Assembly (NCBI GenBank): GCA_903848465.1
Contig: CAINGK010000150.1
Location: 38,392-102,391 of the forward strand
DNA length: 64,000 nucleotides
Origin: an uncultured Verrucomicrobiota bacterium
GTDB taxonomy: Bacteria > Verrucomicrobiota > Verrucomicrobiia > Verrucomicrobiales > Verrucomicrobiaceae
Direction of reading: 5' to 3'
In this document: positions 43,285-51,915 of the stretch, piece after piece
Layout: each line of letters begins with the position of its first letter
Position numbering within the stretch: position 1 is the first letter of the stretch
Program-made: the position numbers and the translations under genes
Notes under the pieces: generated by a model
The model's input: the letters and a program-made list of their open reading frames with translations, nothing else
What the model was told of the DNA's origin: nothing
Databases searched by the model: none

Positions 43285-45081
43285 CTACGCCCCTGAAGAG
43301 AGTTTCGCCACGCTCTGCTTGCGCCGGGCGATGATGTCGTCGCGTTTGGTGCGGACAGCGGCGGCGTCGGCACTGCGGCCTTGGGTGAGGACTTCCTGTT
43401 CCAAAGTATTGAGCACTTCAATGTAGCGGTCGTAGCGCGGCAAAATGGCGGCATCCTTCTGCTGAGCGTACTTTTTTTCCGTGCTGCGGAAGGTGTTGCG
43501 AAGATGGACCAGTGATTTGTGCAGATCTGCGGGGTCGATAGAGGGCACGAACTTGTGCGTGGTGAAGCGCTGCTTTTCTTCACGCAGGGCGAGCGCTTCA
43601 TCCAGCCGGGCGGCTTTGCTGGCGTCCTGGATGGTGCGCTCAAGTGCTGTGAGATAACCTGCGCCCAGCGCGTTGAGTTGCTCGGTGTACACGGCGTTCA
43701 CATCGCGCTCAAGGGCGGACTGGAACTGGGATTCCAACTGGGATAGCCGAGACTGGATTGACTCGTTGGCGGTGGCTGGAGGAAGTGGAGCGCCCGGTAC
43801 CATGGCGGGTGTTTTGCTGCTGGCGGGAGCAGATTTCACCGGCGGTGGTGGCCCCGGGGGAGTTGGAGGAGGCGGTTTTGAGCCAGCGTTTGTGGTGATT
43901 TTCGGCTCGGGTGCAGGTGGGGGCGTGGTCGTTGTCGTTTCGGTGGTTTCAGGCGGATTGGGCGCGGTAGCAGGCGGCTGGTTATTGATGATGAGCCAGG
44001 CACCGATGCCAAGGATGAGCAGGGCGGCGATGACGTAGGGCAGTGTCGAAGTGGTGGCGGAGTTGGGCGGCGGCTCATACGGCTCATGCTGCGGGGCAAT
44101 GCGCTGCTGCGAAGAGCCGGGATTGCGTGAGGAGGGCACCACGGTGCGGCCGGGCGTGTGTGGAGGCTGCTTGGGTAGCGCGGCGCTGGATTCCTGCCCT
44201 GGTTCCGCACGCGGGGTGGTCAGAATCACGTCCAGCGCTAGGCGCAGTTCAAGGCTGCTTTGATAACGCTCTTCGCGGTCGTGCTCCAAGGCGCGGCGGA
44301 TGATGGCGTCAAAGCGCGGATCAATGCTTTGAAACTTCTGCGACGGCATTTTAAACATGCCGCGCGGGATGTCGCCAGTGAGCATCTGATATAGCATGAC
44401 CCCGATGGCGTAGATGTCCGCGCGACCGTCCACATCCGAGCCAGGCATGAGTGATTCCGGGGCGACGTAATCGGGGGTGCCTAAAGCCATGCCCGTTTGC
44501 GTGAGGCCGAAATTCAGATTTTTGTCGGAAAGCTTCGCGAGGCCAAAGTCGGCCACTTTGATGCGGCCTTCCATGTCGATGAGCACATTGGAGGGCTTGA
44601 TGTCACGATGCACGATGCCCTGCTTGTGCGCGTAGCCGAGCGCGTCGCACAAATGCGCGGTGATGGCGAGGGCATGCTCTGGGGGCAGCTTGCCCTCGCG
44701 GGCGATCATGCGCTGCACATCGGTGCCATCCACGAACTCCATGACAAAGTAGAGCTGCCCGTCCACCGTAGAACCGAAATCATACACGCTGACGATGGCG
44801 GGGTGGTTCATGCGGCCCATTAGCCGGGCCTCGTTTTTGAAGCGTTCGGCAAAGGCAAGATCCTGACGCTCGATGGCCGGGGGCAGCAGTTTGATGGCCA
44901 CGTCGCGTTCCAGGCTGAGCTGGGTGCCCTTGTAAACGGCACCCATGCCGCCACGACCGATCAGCATTTGCACTTGATATTGCGGCAGTAATTCCTGCAA
45001 TTCCTCCGGCGTGGGCGGCTCCCAGCGCCCGCTGCCGCCGGTGCTTTTCGGCGGGGCAACGGGGTTGGAGGAGTCGCTCAT
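43285..45081 (-). CDS. membrane-anchored Ser/Thr protein kinase (Hanks type)
   Basis: The 598-residue protein has an N-terminal eukaryotic-type kinase domain (about 37-295): glycine loop GRGGMG at 42-47, Lys64 in AIKLL, HRDIKPSN with Asp160, Lys162 and Asn165, DFG at 178-180 and TPDYVAPE. A Pro-rich linker leads to one membrane helix at about 345-365 (TLPYVIAALLILGIGAWLII), and a long Pro/Thr-rich stretch precedes a helical C-terminal extracytoplasmic domain that looks like a coiled coil, without PASTA repeats. It may sense an envelope signal. The divergent prs gene is 142 bp away. Confidence 0.94.
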   Translation of the reverse strand: MSDSSNPVAPPKSTGGSGRWEPPTPEELQELLPQYQVQMLIGRGGMGAVYKGTQLSLERDVAIKLLPPAIERQDLAFAERFKNEARLMGRMNHPAIVSVYDFGSTVDGQLYFVMEFVDGTDVQRMIAREGKLPPEHALAITAHLCDALGYAHKQGIVHRDIKPSNVLIDMEGRIKVADFGLAKLSDKNLNFGLTQTGMALGTPDYVAPESLMPGSDVDGRADIYAIGVMLYQMLTGDIPRGMFKMPSQKFQSIDPRFDAIIRRALEHDREERYQSSLELRLALDVILTTPRAEPGQESSAALPKQPPHTPGRTVVPSSRNPGSSQQRIAPQHEPYEPPPNSATTSTLPYVIAALLILGIGAWLIINNQPPATAPNPPETTETTTTTPPPAPEPKITTNAGSKPPPPTPPGPPPPVKSAPASSKTPAMVPGAPLPPATANESIQSRLSQLESQFQSALERDVNAVYTEQLNALGAGYLTALERTIQDASKAARLDEALALREEKQRFTTHKFVPSIDPADLHKSLVHLRNTFRSTEKKYAQQKDAAILPRYDRYIEVLNTLEQEVLTQGRSADAAAVRTKRDDIIARRKQSVAKLSSGA

Positions 45082-45223
45082 GGCTGCGCTAGGGAAGGAA
45101 ATACCGATAAATTAGCAGAATTACCTCCAGTCGTACGAGAAGTTGCCTCTCAGCACAAGCATTGAGGCAAGGAATGACGCGATGGGTTGATTTCTGTGAC
45201 AGGCTCGCCTAACTCCGCGCCCC

Positions 45224-46162
45224 ATGAATGAAAGTCTGAAGATTTTAAGCGGCTCAGCCCATCCGTTGCTGGCGCAGTCGATTGCCCAAAACTTGAACAT
45301 TGCGTTGTGTGCCGCTGAGCTGACGACTTTCCCGGACGGCGAGACCTTCGTGCAAATCCACGAAAATATCCGCGGTGGGGATGTGTTCATTGTGCAGCCG
45401 ACCTGCCCGCCGACGAATCAGAACCTGATGGAACTGCTGATCATGGTGGATGCTGTGCGCCGTGCGAGTGCGGCCCGCATCACCGCAGTGCTGCCATTCT
45501 TTGGCTACGCCCGCCAGGACCGCAAAGACCGCCCACGCGTGCCGATCACGGCTAAGCTGGTGGCCAATCTACTCGTGGCCGCTGGGGTGAACCGGGTGCT
45601 CACTGTGGACCTGCACGCCGGTCAGATTCAGGGCTTCTTTGACATTCCCGTGGATCATCTGTACGCAGCCCCGGTATTGATGAAGGCCATCCGTGAACGC
45701 GAAATCAAAGATCTCGTGGTGGTTTCTCCCGACGTGGGCGGCATCAAAATGACGCATGCTTTTGCCAAGGCGCTCGGCGCACCGATGGCCATCGTGGCCA
45801 AAAATCGTGTCAGTGCCGAAGAAGTCGAGGCGCACAGTGTCATTGGCGACGTAGCGGGGAAAAATGTCCTGCTGGTGGATGACCTGACGGAAACCGCCGG
45901 GACGCTCACCGCCGCCGCCGACTTGCTGCTGAAGCACGGGGCGAAAACGATTTATGCCGGCGTCTCCCACGCCGTGCTGGGTGAAAAGGGCCGGAATCGC
46001 ATTATTAAATCACCCATTGTCGAGCTGCTGGCTACCAATTCGACCCCCCAGGCTACAGGGGAAAAAGTCACCGCTTTGGACATTGCGCCCCTGCTGGCAC
46101 AGGCCATTGGCCGCATCCACGGCAATGAGTCTGTCACATCCCTGTTTGACACGCGGGGGTAG
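45224..46162 (+). CDS. prs: ribose-phosphate pyrophosphokinase
   Basis: The 312-residue enzyme makes PRPP from ribose 5-phosphate and ATP for nucleotide, His and Trp synthesis. The PRPP-synthetase signature is in DLHAGQIQGFFDIPVDHLYA (about residues 127-146), and the flexible loop motif VVVSPDVGGIKMTHAFAKAL and the PRPP-binding LLVDDLTETAGTL are intact. Length agrees with bacterial Prs. It leads into ctc and pth on the same strand, a common order. Confidence 0.97.
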   Translation: MNESLKILSGSAHPLLAQSIAQNLNIALCAAELTTFPDGETFVQIHENIRGGDVFIVQPTCPPTNQNLMELLIMVDAVRRASAARITAVLPFFGYARQDRKDRPRVPITAKLVANLLVAAGVNRVLTVDLHAGQIQGFFDIPVDHLYAAPVLMKAIREREIKDLVVVSPDVGGIKMTHAFAKALGAPMAIVAKNRVSAEEVEAHSVIGDVAGKNVLLVDDLTETAGTLTAAADLLLKHGAKTIYAGVSHAVLGEKGRNRIIKSPIVELLATNSTPQATGEKVTALDIAPLLAQAIGRIHGNESVTSLFDTRG

Positions 46163-46222
46163 GCGTGTATCCTTCGCGCCCTTTTTCCAAAACTTAATCT
46201 CCTCCTTTGAGGAATCCCGACC

Positions 46223-46933
46223 ATGGCTAAAATTCTCGATCTCCAGGCAGAAGTCCGCACCCAGTCCGGTACTGGTGCCGTCAAACGCATGCGCAAAGCA
46301 GGCACCATTCCAGCCGCCATCTATGGTCGCAAAGTGAAGCCAGCCAGCATCCAGGTACACGGGAAAACTTTTTCGAAGCTTCTCGAAGGCAGCGCCTCGG
46401 ACAACATTCTCGTCTCGCTGAAGATCGGTGCCGAAGAGCAGCTGGCTCTCGTGCAGGAAGTGCAGCACGACTATCTGCGCGGTGGTATTCTCCACATCGA
46501 TTTCCACGCAGTGGCCGCCGATGAAGAAATTCACGCCAATGTGCCAGTCGCCATCGTGGGTGAAGCCAAAGGCCAGAAGCAAGGTGGTCTGGTGGAAGCC
46601 ATCCATCACGAAATCGAAGTCCGCTGCTTGCCGAAGGATCTGCCAGAAAGCATTCAGATCGACGTCACCAGCCTCGAAGTGGGCAAGGGCATTCACGTCC
46701 GCGAAATCACCTTCCCAGAAGGTGTCACCTGCCATCTGGGTGGCGATGTCGTCATCGTCATGTGCGAAGAGCCCAAGGTGGAGGTCGAACCCGAGCCTAC
46801 CGCTGCTGCCGCCCCTGCCGCTGGAGCCAAGCCCGCTGCTGGCGCTGCCGCCGCCCCTGCTGCCGGAGCCAAACCTGCTGCTGGCGCCAAGCCCGCCGCT
46901 GCTGCTGCCGCCAAGCCGGCTGCCAAGAAGTAA
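46223..46933 (+). CDS. rplY: 50S ribosomal protein L25/general stress protein Ctc, with an Ala/Pro/Lys-rich tail
   Basis: The 236-residue protein has an L25 N-terminal domain (binds 5S rRNA; SGTGAVKRMRKAGTIPAAIYG) and the TL5-type C-terminal beta domain (LHIDFHAVAADEEI...GVTCHLGGDVVIVM). A final 45 residues are a low-complexity A-P-A-A-G-A-K-P repeat ending KPAAKK. Such basic tails occur on L25 of this phylum's relatives but vary in length. A GAGG site lies a few bases before the ATG. It is encoded 60 bp after prs. Confidence 0.95.
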   Translation: MAKILDLQAEVRTQSGTGAVKRMRKAGTIPAAIYGRKVKPASIQVHGKTFSKLLEGSASDNILVSLKIGAEEQLALVQEVQHDYLRGGILHIDFHAVAADEEIHANVPVAIVGEAKGQKQGGLVEAIHHEIEVRCLPKDLPESIQIDVTSLEVGKGIHVREITFPEGVTCHLGGDVVIVMCEEPKVEVEPEPTAAAAPAAGAKPAAGAAAAPAAGAKPAAGAKPAAAAAAKPAAKK

Positions 46934-46987
46934 TCTACGCACCTTTTCCACGATGTGGCTTCCGGTGCGGAAACAACGAGCAGCGGC

Positions 46988-47569
46988 GTGAACGCGCCGC
47001 GACTCATTGTTGGCCTCGGAAATCCCGGCGAAACCTACCGCGACACCCGCCACAACATCGGATTTATGGTGCTGGACGAAATCGCAAGACGCAAGGGAGC
47101 CGCTTTCCGCGAGGAAAAGCGGTGGTCCGGTCTCGTGGCGAAATTCACCGGTGGGTATTTGCTCAAACCGCTCACGTTTATGAACGACAGTGGACGTTCC
47201 GTGCAGGCCGTGGGGCATTTTTACAAAGCCTCGCCCGCGCAAACGCTCGTGGTCTATGACGATGTCGATCTACCGCTGGGCCGTCTGCGTTTTCGCACCA
47301 GCGGCTCTGCTGCTGGCCACAATGGCATCCGTTCCCTCATCTCCTCGCTCGGTTCGGACGAATTTCCACGTTTGAAAGTGGGCATCGCTCCGGCGGATGG
47401 CCGCCCTGCTGGCGAACGCATGGTGGGCCACGTGCTGGGCAAATTCCGCGCCGAAGAGCAGCCAGCGCTACAAACCGTGATCCAGCGTGCCGCAGATGCC
47501 GTGCTTTCTGCGGTTGATAGCGGCCTAGAAGCGGCCATGAATGTCTTCAACCGACAACCCGAATCTTAA
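46988..47569 (+). CDS. pth: peptidyl-tRNA hydrolase
   Basis: The 193-residue enzyme releases tRNA from abortive peptidyl-tRNA. The N-terminal signature is LIVGLGNPGETYRDTRHNIGFMVLD with the catalytic His22; FMNDSG, YDDVDLP and GHNGIRSL follow with the conserved Asn and Asp. The start is a GTG at 46988; a second GTG at 46955 would add 11 residues, and neither has a strong Shine-Dalgarno. It lies between ctc and rpsF, a typical bacterial order. Confidence 0.95.
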   Translation: MNAPRLIVGLGNPGETYRDTRHNIGFMVLDEIARRKGAAFREEKRWSGLVAKFTGGYLLKPLTFMNDSGRSVQAVGHFYKASPAQTLVVYDDVDLPLGRLRFRTSGSAAGHNGIRSLISSLGSDEFPRLKVGIAPADGRPAGERMVGHVLGKFRAEEQPALQTVIQRAADAVLSAVDSGLEAAMNVFNRQPES

Positions 47570-47590
47570 CCCCCCGAAACCACACCACCT

Positions 47591-47881
47591 ATGAACCGCA
47601 AATACGAGGCACTCATCGTGCTCGACACCAAAGGCAAAGAAGAAACCGTTGACTCCCTCGTCAGCACGATCAGCAAAGACATGGAAAAGTCCGGTCTGAA
47701 GCTTGAGCAGATCGACAACATGGGCAAACGCAAGTTCCCCTTCAACCCACGCCACGTTGAAAGCGGCCACTTCATCAACATCCAGTTCACCGGCGCTCCT
47801 GCCGCTGTGGACAGCCTCCGCTCCAAGCTGAAGCTGAACGAAAACGTGTATCAGCAGTATTACCTGAAGCGCAGCGCGTAG
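47591..47881 (+). CDS. rpsF: 30S ribosomal protein S6
   Basis: The 96-residue protein begins MNRKYEALIVLDTKGKEETV and contains NMGKRKFPFNPRHVESGHFINIQF, the S6 pattern. It binds the central domain of 16S rRNA with S18. In many bacteria it is followed by ssb and rpsR; here the run ends with a terminator and neither gene follows. Confidence 0.96.
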   Translation: MNRKYEALIVLDTKGKEETVDSLVSTISKDMEKSGLKLEQIDNMGKRKFPFNPRHVESGHFINIQFTGAPAAVDSLRSKLKLNENVYQQYYLKRSA

Positions 47882-47906
47882 TCCGCCAGCGTCGGTGTTT
47901 TTCATG

Positions 47907-47948
47907 ACCTCGGTTTCGCGTATAAGCGCGAGCCGGGGTTTTGTTTTT
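47907..47948 (+). terminator. rho-independent terminator after rpsF
   Basis: An imperfect GC-rich inverted repeat (arms about 47907-47920 and 47926-47939, some G-T pairs) is followed by TTTTGTTTTT. It ends the prs-ctc-pth-rpsF run. Confidence 0.75.
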
Positions 47949-47979
47949 GGGGTGGGGATGGGAGGATGAGGGGGCGCTG

Positions 47980-48012
47980 TTTTTTGCAAAGGAATGGGTA
48001 GGCAAGGGAATG
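47980..48012. repeat. intergenic repeat element, copy B
   Basis: A T-run, GCAAAGGAATG, a short spacer and GCAAGGGAATG, nearly identical to 41957-41988. Upstream flanks of both copies are also G-rich with a similar gggctc/ggcgct step, so homology extends beyond the core. Confidence 0.6.
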
Positions 48013-48059
48013 TCCGGAGGTGGGACACGGCGTCCTACCTCAGAAGGACGGAAAGGACG

Positions 48060-48079
48060 GAAAACTGAGAATTGAAAAT
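48060..48079. repeat. 20-bp direct repeat, left copy (before the Sel1 gene)
   Basis: The sequence GAAAACTGAGAATTGAAAAT occurs here and again at 50388-50407, flanking the Sel1-repeat gene. The two copies are perfectly identical. It may be a dispersed repeat or the footprint of an insertion. Confidence 0.7.
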
Positions 48080-48199
48080 GTGCCGACGGGAAGCTGCAAA
48101 GCCTTCGCTGGCCGTCCTTTGCAGCCAGTAGGGTGAGAGCCTAGGAGGGGCGTTCATCTTGGTCTTGATAAAGATTGCGGACTTGCAGACAATAGGGAC

Positions 48200-50290
48200 A
48201 TGAAGATATGCGTTTTCGCGATGGTGGTGTCCTACTTAATTTGGGGCGGCTCATCTGTCCTGGCTCAAAGTCTGGATGAAACGCGGGCCAAGGCTGAGAA
48301 GGGGGAAGCTGCGGCGCAGCACGAACTTGGCGAGATGCATGTCGAAGGCAGAGGGGTGGCTAAAGATGGAATGGCAGCGGTGAGGTGGTACCGCAAGGCG
48401 GCGGAGCAGGGCGATGTGGATGCGCAGAGCAATCTCGGTGACATCTATTTCGCAGGAACCAGTGTGGCGAAAGATCTGACCGAAGCGGAGAAGTGGTACC
48501 GCAAGGCGGCGGAAAAAGGCAATGCCAGGGCGCAGTTCAATCTCGGCTGGATGCATGCCACCGGCACAGGTGTGACGAAAGACGATGCCGAAGCGGTGAA
48601 GTGGTATCGCAAGGCCGCCATGAGCTTGCGCGAGGAGGCCGAGCAGGGTGATGTCGGGGCACAGAACGCTCTCGGGAGGATGTATTTCAATGGCGAAGGC
48701 TTGGCCAAAGATGATGCTGAAGCGCTGAAGTGGCTGAGCAAGGCCGCAGATCAGGGTGATGCCGAAGCGCAGTTCAATCTCGGCGTGATGCATGTCACGG
48801 GCCGAGGTGTGATGAAAGACGACGCCGAAGCGGCGAAATGGTACCGCAAGGCAGCGGAGCAGGGCCATGCCAGGGCGCAGTTCAATCTCGGTGCCGCCTA
48901 TTTTAACGGCACAGGCGTGACAAAAGACGAAGCCGAAGCGGCGAGGTGGCTGCGCAAGGCAGCGGAGAACGACCATGCCGAGGCGCAGGGAAAGCTCGCC
49001 GAGATGCTTGAGAATGGCACAGGTGTGGCGAAAGATGAAGCTGCAGCGGTGAAGTGGTACCGCAAGGCTGCGGAGCAGGGCGATGCCAGGGCGCAGAGCT
49101 ATCTAGGCTTTTGTTATTTGAAAGGTAACGGTGTGGAGAAAGACGAAGCTGAAGCGGTGAAGTGGTACCACAAGGCGGCGGAACAGGGCTTTGGCATTGC
49201 GCAGAGCAATCTCGGCGTGATGTATGCCGAAGGCAGTGGTGTGGAGAAAGACGAAGCTGCAGCGGTGAAGTGGTACTGCAAGGCGGCGGAACAGGGCGAT
49301 GCCGAAGCGCAGAGAAATCTCGGCTTCAGGTATTCCAACGGCCGAGGTGTGGCCAAAGACGAAGCCGAAGCGGTGAAGTGGCTGCGCAAGGCGGCAGACC
49401 AGGACGATGCCAAGGCGCAGAGAAAACTCGGCTATATGTATGCCAAAGGCTTAGGTGTGGGCAAAGACGAAGCCGAAGCCGTGAAATGGTACCGCAAGGC
49501 AGCGGAGCAGGGCTTTGCCAGTGCGCAGAGCAATCTCGGCTTTATGTATGCCCAAGGCAAAGGTGTGACGAAGGACGCCGCCGAAGCCGTGAAGTGGTAC
49601 CGCGAGGCAGCGGATCAGGGCGATGCCTATGCGCAGTGCAATCTCGGCGATATGTATGCCAATGGCACCGATGTGACAAAGGACGACGCGGAAGCTGTGA
49701 AATGGTATCACCAGGCGACGGTGCAGGGCTTTGCCGGTGCGCAGCACAATCTCGGTGCGATGTATGCCGAAGGCCGAGGTGTGGCCAAAGACGCAGACGA
49801 AGCGGCAAAATGGCATCGCAAGGCGGCGGAGAAGGACCTTGCCAGCGCGCAGAGCAGTCTCGGCTGGATGCCTGCCGCAGGCAAAGGTGTGGCCAAAGAC
49901 GAGGACGCCGCAGCGAAGTGGGTGCTCAAGGCGGCAGAGGAGGGCGATGCTGAAGCGCAGAACAACCTCGGTCTGCTATATGCTGCTGGCAGGGGTGTGA
50001 CGAAAGACGAAGCCGCAGCGGTGAAGTGGTACCGCAAGGCGGCGGGACAGGGCTTTGCGGGTGCGCAGTACCAACTTGCCCTCTGCTACGCGCAGGGGCG
50101 GGGAACTGCCCAGGATTCGGTGCAGGCCTGCAAGTGGGTGAGCTTGGCCGCAGCTCAGGGAATGGAGCAGGCGAAGAGCAGCCGGGAGGCGCTGGAACTC
50201 AGCCTCACGCCCGAGCAGCTTGCTGAGGCGCAAAGGTTGGTGCGGGAGTGGAAGCCCAACAAGGAGGTGGGGCCCAAGTCTGCGAAGTAG
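48200..50290 (+). CDS. secreted Sel1-repeat (SLR) protein with about 17 repeats
   Basis: The 696-residue protein has a signal peptide (MKICVFAMVVSYLIWGGSSVLA) and then is almost entirely Sel1-like tandem repeats of 36 residues. Each has the core A-x-x-x-L-G-x-M-Y-x-x-G-x-G-V-x-K-D-x-x-E-A-V-K-W-Y-x-K-A-A-x-Q-G. About 17 can be counted from WYRKAAEQGD near residue 65 to WVSLAAAQGM near 650, one with an insertion. Sel1 proteins are alpha/alpha scaffolds for protein interaction. Adjacent repeats are so alike at DNA level that recombination could change their number. It is a single gene between two 20-bp direct repeats. Confidence 0.95.
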   Translation: MKICVFAMVVSYLIWGGSSVLAQSLDETRAKAEKGEAAAQHELGEMHVEGRGVAKDGMAAVRWYRKAAEQGDVDAQSNLGDIYFAGTSVAKDLTEAEKWYRKAAEKGNARAQFNLGWMHATGTGVTKDDAEAVKWYRKAAMSLREEAEQGDVGAQNALGRMYFNGEGLAKDDAEALKWLSKAADQGDAEAQFNLGVMHVTGRGVMKDDAEAAKWYRKAAEQGHARAQFNLGAAYFNGTGVTKDEAEAARWLRKAAENDHAEAQGKLAEMLENGTGVAKDEAAAVKWYRKAAEQGDARAQSYLGFCYLKGNGVEKDEAEAVKWYHKAAEQGFGIAQSNLGVMYAEGSGVEKDEAAAVKWYCKAAEQGDAEAQRNLGFRYSNGRGVAKDEAEAVKWLRKAADQDDAKAQRKLGYMYAKGLGVGKDEAEAVKWYRKAAEQGFASAQSNLGFMYAQGKGVTKDAAEAVKWYREAADQGDAYAQCNLGDMYANGTDVTKDDAEAVKWYHQATVQGFAGAQHNLGAMYAEGRGVAKDADEAAKWHRKAAEKDLASAQSSLGWMPAAGKGVAKDEDAAAKWVLKAAEEGDAEAQNNLGLLYAAGRGVTKDEAAAVKWYRKAAGQGFAGAQYQLALCYAQGRGTAQDSVQACKWVSLAAAQGMEQAKSSREALELSLTPEQLAEAQRLVREWKPNKEVGPKSAK

Positions 50291-50387
50291 GTGCAGCAAG
50301 TCACCCGATCTCGCCAGAAAGAATCATTGAGCCTTTTCAGTCGGTTTGTGGTGCCAGCGCGGAGCCGCCTACTGAAAACTGGGAACT

Positions 50388-50407
50388 GAAAACTGAGAAT
50401 TGAAAAT
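50388..50407. repeat. 20-bp direct repeat, right copy (after the Sel1 gene)
   Basis: Identical to 48060-48079. It is preceded by a related shorter iteration (CTGAAAACTGGGAACTGAAAAC at 50372 onward, partial), which suggests local tandem decay of the same unit. Confidence 0.7.
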
Positions 50408-50473
50408 TGGCCGGAGGTCCGCGTCGGAACGGGAAGTAATTTGGGCGATGCTGCTGGGAAGCGGCGACTTGGG

Positions 50474-50493
50474 TGCAGGCAGGAGTGCCTGCA
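50474..50493. other. perfect 8-bp hairpin just beyond the lysC stop
   Basis: TGCAGGCA and its complement TGCCTGCA are separated by four bases, 8 bp past the end of the lysC gene on the minus strand. No T tract follows, so it is a stabilising or rho-dependent hairpin at best. Confidence 0.45.
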
Positions 50494-50500
50494 TCAATTA

Positions 50501-51724
50501 TCAGGCGTCGAGGCCGAAGGCGGTGTGGACGACGCGGGCGGCGTTTTCGACTTCGGCTTCATCGACGATGACGGCCGTTTTGATCTCGCTGGTGGAGATC
50601 ATCTGGATGTTGATCTTGGCGTCGGCGAGGGCCTTGAACATCTTGGCGGCGACGCCGCTGTGGCTGCGCATGCCGATGCCGACGACGCTGACCTTGGCGA
50701 TGCTGCTCTGGGTGCGAAGCTGGGCTTTGTCGCCGAGGCTTGGGAGCACTTCTTTGAGCACGGTTTCCGCCTTGGCGAGGTCTGCACCGCTGAGGGTGAA
50801 GGAGATGTCGGTGATGCCGTCGAAGCTGACGTTTTGCACGATCATGTCGATCGTGATGTTGGCGGTGGCGATGGCACCGAAGATGGCGGCGCTGATGCCG
50901 GGGCGGTCGGCGACGTCGTCGATGGTGACTTTGGCCTGATTACGCTCGAGGCTGACGCCGCGGACGACGACAGATTCCATGCCGGGGGATTCTTCTTTCA
51001 CGATGGTTCCGGGGTTGTTGTTCATGCTGTTGCGCACTTCAAAGCGCACACCAAATTTGTTGGCAAACTCGACGCTACGGCTCTGCATCACCTTGGAGCC
51101 GGAGGAGGCCATTTCGAGCATCTCTTCGTAGCTGATCTCGTTGATCTTCTGCGCGGTCTTCACGACGCGCGGGTCGCAGGTGTAAACGCCGTCCACGTCG
51201 GTGTAGATCTGGCAGAGGTCGGCCTTGATGGCCGCTGCCATGGCGATGGCGGTCAGATCGCTGCCGCCACGGCCGAGAGTGGTGATTTCGCCGCTGGCGG
51301 TTTCGCCCTGGAAGCCGGCGAGCATGACGATGTTGCCTTCATCGAGCATCTGCTTCACCGCGTCCGGGGTGATGTTGACGATGCGGGCCTTGGTGTGTAC
51401 GCGGTCAGTGGAAATGCCTGCCTGCGCACCGGTGAGGGAGACGGCCTTGCCGCCGAGGGCGTTGATGGCCATGGCGGTGAGGGCGATGGTAGTCTGCTCG
51501 CCGGTGGCGAGGAGGACGTCCATCTCACGCTCGATGGGTTCGCGCTCGGGGGAGACTTCTTTGGCCAGCCGGATCAGATTGTCCGTGACACCGGACATGG
51601 CGGAGACAACGGCGACTACTTGATTGCCCGCACGCTGCGTTTCCAGAATGCGACGTGCGCAATTGCGGATTCGCTCGGGATTGCCGACGGAGGTGCCGCC
51701 GTATTTCTGGACGATGAGAGCCAT
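50501..51724 (-). CDS. lysC: aspartate kinase
   Basis: The start is ATG 51724 (MALIVQKYGGTSVG); the frame is open 79 codons further, but without conservation. The 407-residue protein is a monofunctional aspartokinase with an N-terminal kinase domain (KYGGTSV at 7-13; GRGGSDLTAIA; YTDVDGVYTCDPR) and two C-terminal ACT domains (about 265-400), including the regulatory block VSVVGIGMRSHSGVAAKMF. It catalyses the first step from aspartate to Lys, Met and Thr and is probably feedback-inhibited through the ACT domains. Confidence 0.96.
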   Translation of the reverse strand: MALIVQKYGGTSVGNPERIRNCARRILETQRAGNQVVAVVSAMSGVTDNLIRLAKEVSPEREPIEREMDVLLATGEQTTIALTAMAINALGGKAVSLTGAQAGISTDRVHTKARIVNITPDAVKQMLDEGNIVMLAGFQGETASGEITTLGRGGSDLTAIAMAAAIKADLCQIYTDVDGVYTCDPRVVKTAQKINEISYEEMLEMASSGSKVMQSRSVEFANKFGVRFEVRNSMNNNPGTIVKEESPGMESVVVRGVSLERNQAKVTIDDVADRPGISAAIFGAIATANITIDMIVQNVSFDGITDISFTLSGADLAKAETVLKEVLPSLGDKAQLRTQSSIAKVSVVGIGMRSHSGVAAKMFKALADAKINIQMISTSEIKTAVIVDEAEVENAARVVHTAFGLDA

Positions 51725-51915
51725 GCTGGGGTTGGGGAAAGGGGCGCGGAAAATGGCATGGTGGGGCGGGTGCGCAAGGACGGAGTTTGGGAGAGGGAAG
51801 GGGAGTTTGCAGTAGTTGGCGGTTGTTGCGGAGGGGGAGGCTATGGGTGAGATGGGGGCGCTGGGCGATGGGAAGGAGTGTTCATCGCACTTGCCGGAAT
51901 GCGCTGCCGAGGGGG

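Larger units (their letters stand above)
47882..48199. other. 318-bp spacer with a terminator and dispersed repeats, no gene seen
   Basis: The spacer between rpsF and the Sel1 gene holds a terminator (47907-47948), the second copy of the GCAAAGGAATG element (47980-48012), short GGACGGAAAGGACGG iterations near 48044-48060, and one copy of a 20-bp direct repeat at 48060-48079 that recurs after the Sel1 gene. No tRNA or other RNA gene and no credible reading frame was found. Confidence 0.6.

Noticed and set aside
46010..47242. A 410-codon minus-strand frame over prs, ctc and pth
   Set aside because: The + strand genes are well-known housekeeping genes; the minus frame is Gly/Ser-rich and crosses gene boundaries.
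48300..50290. Regular 108-bp periodicity considered as a CRISPR or satellite array
   Set aside because: The period is the 36-residue Sel1 repeat; there are no short identical repeats with unique spacers.
50441..51850. A 469-codon + strand frame antisense to lysC
   Set aside because: lysC on the minus strand has a full set of aspartokinase motifs; the antisense frame is Gly/Asp/Val/His-rich shadow sequence without domains.
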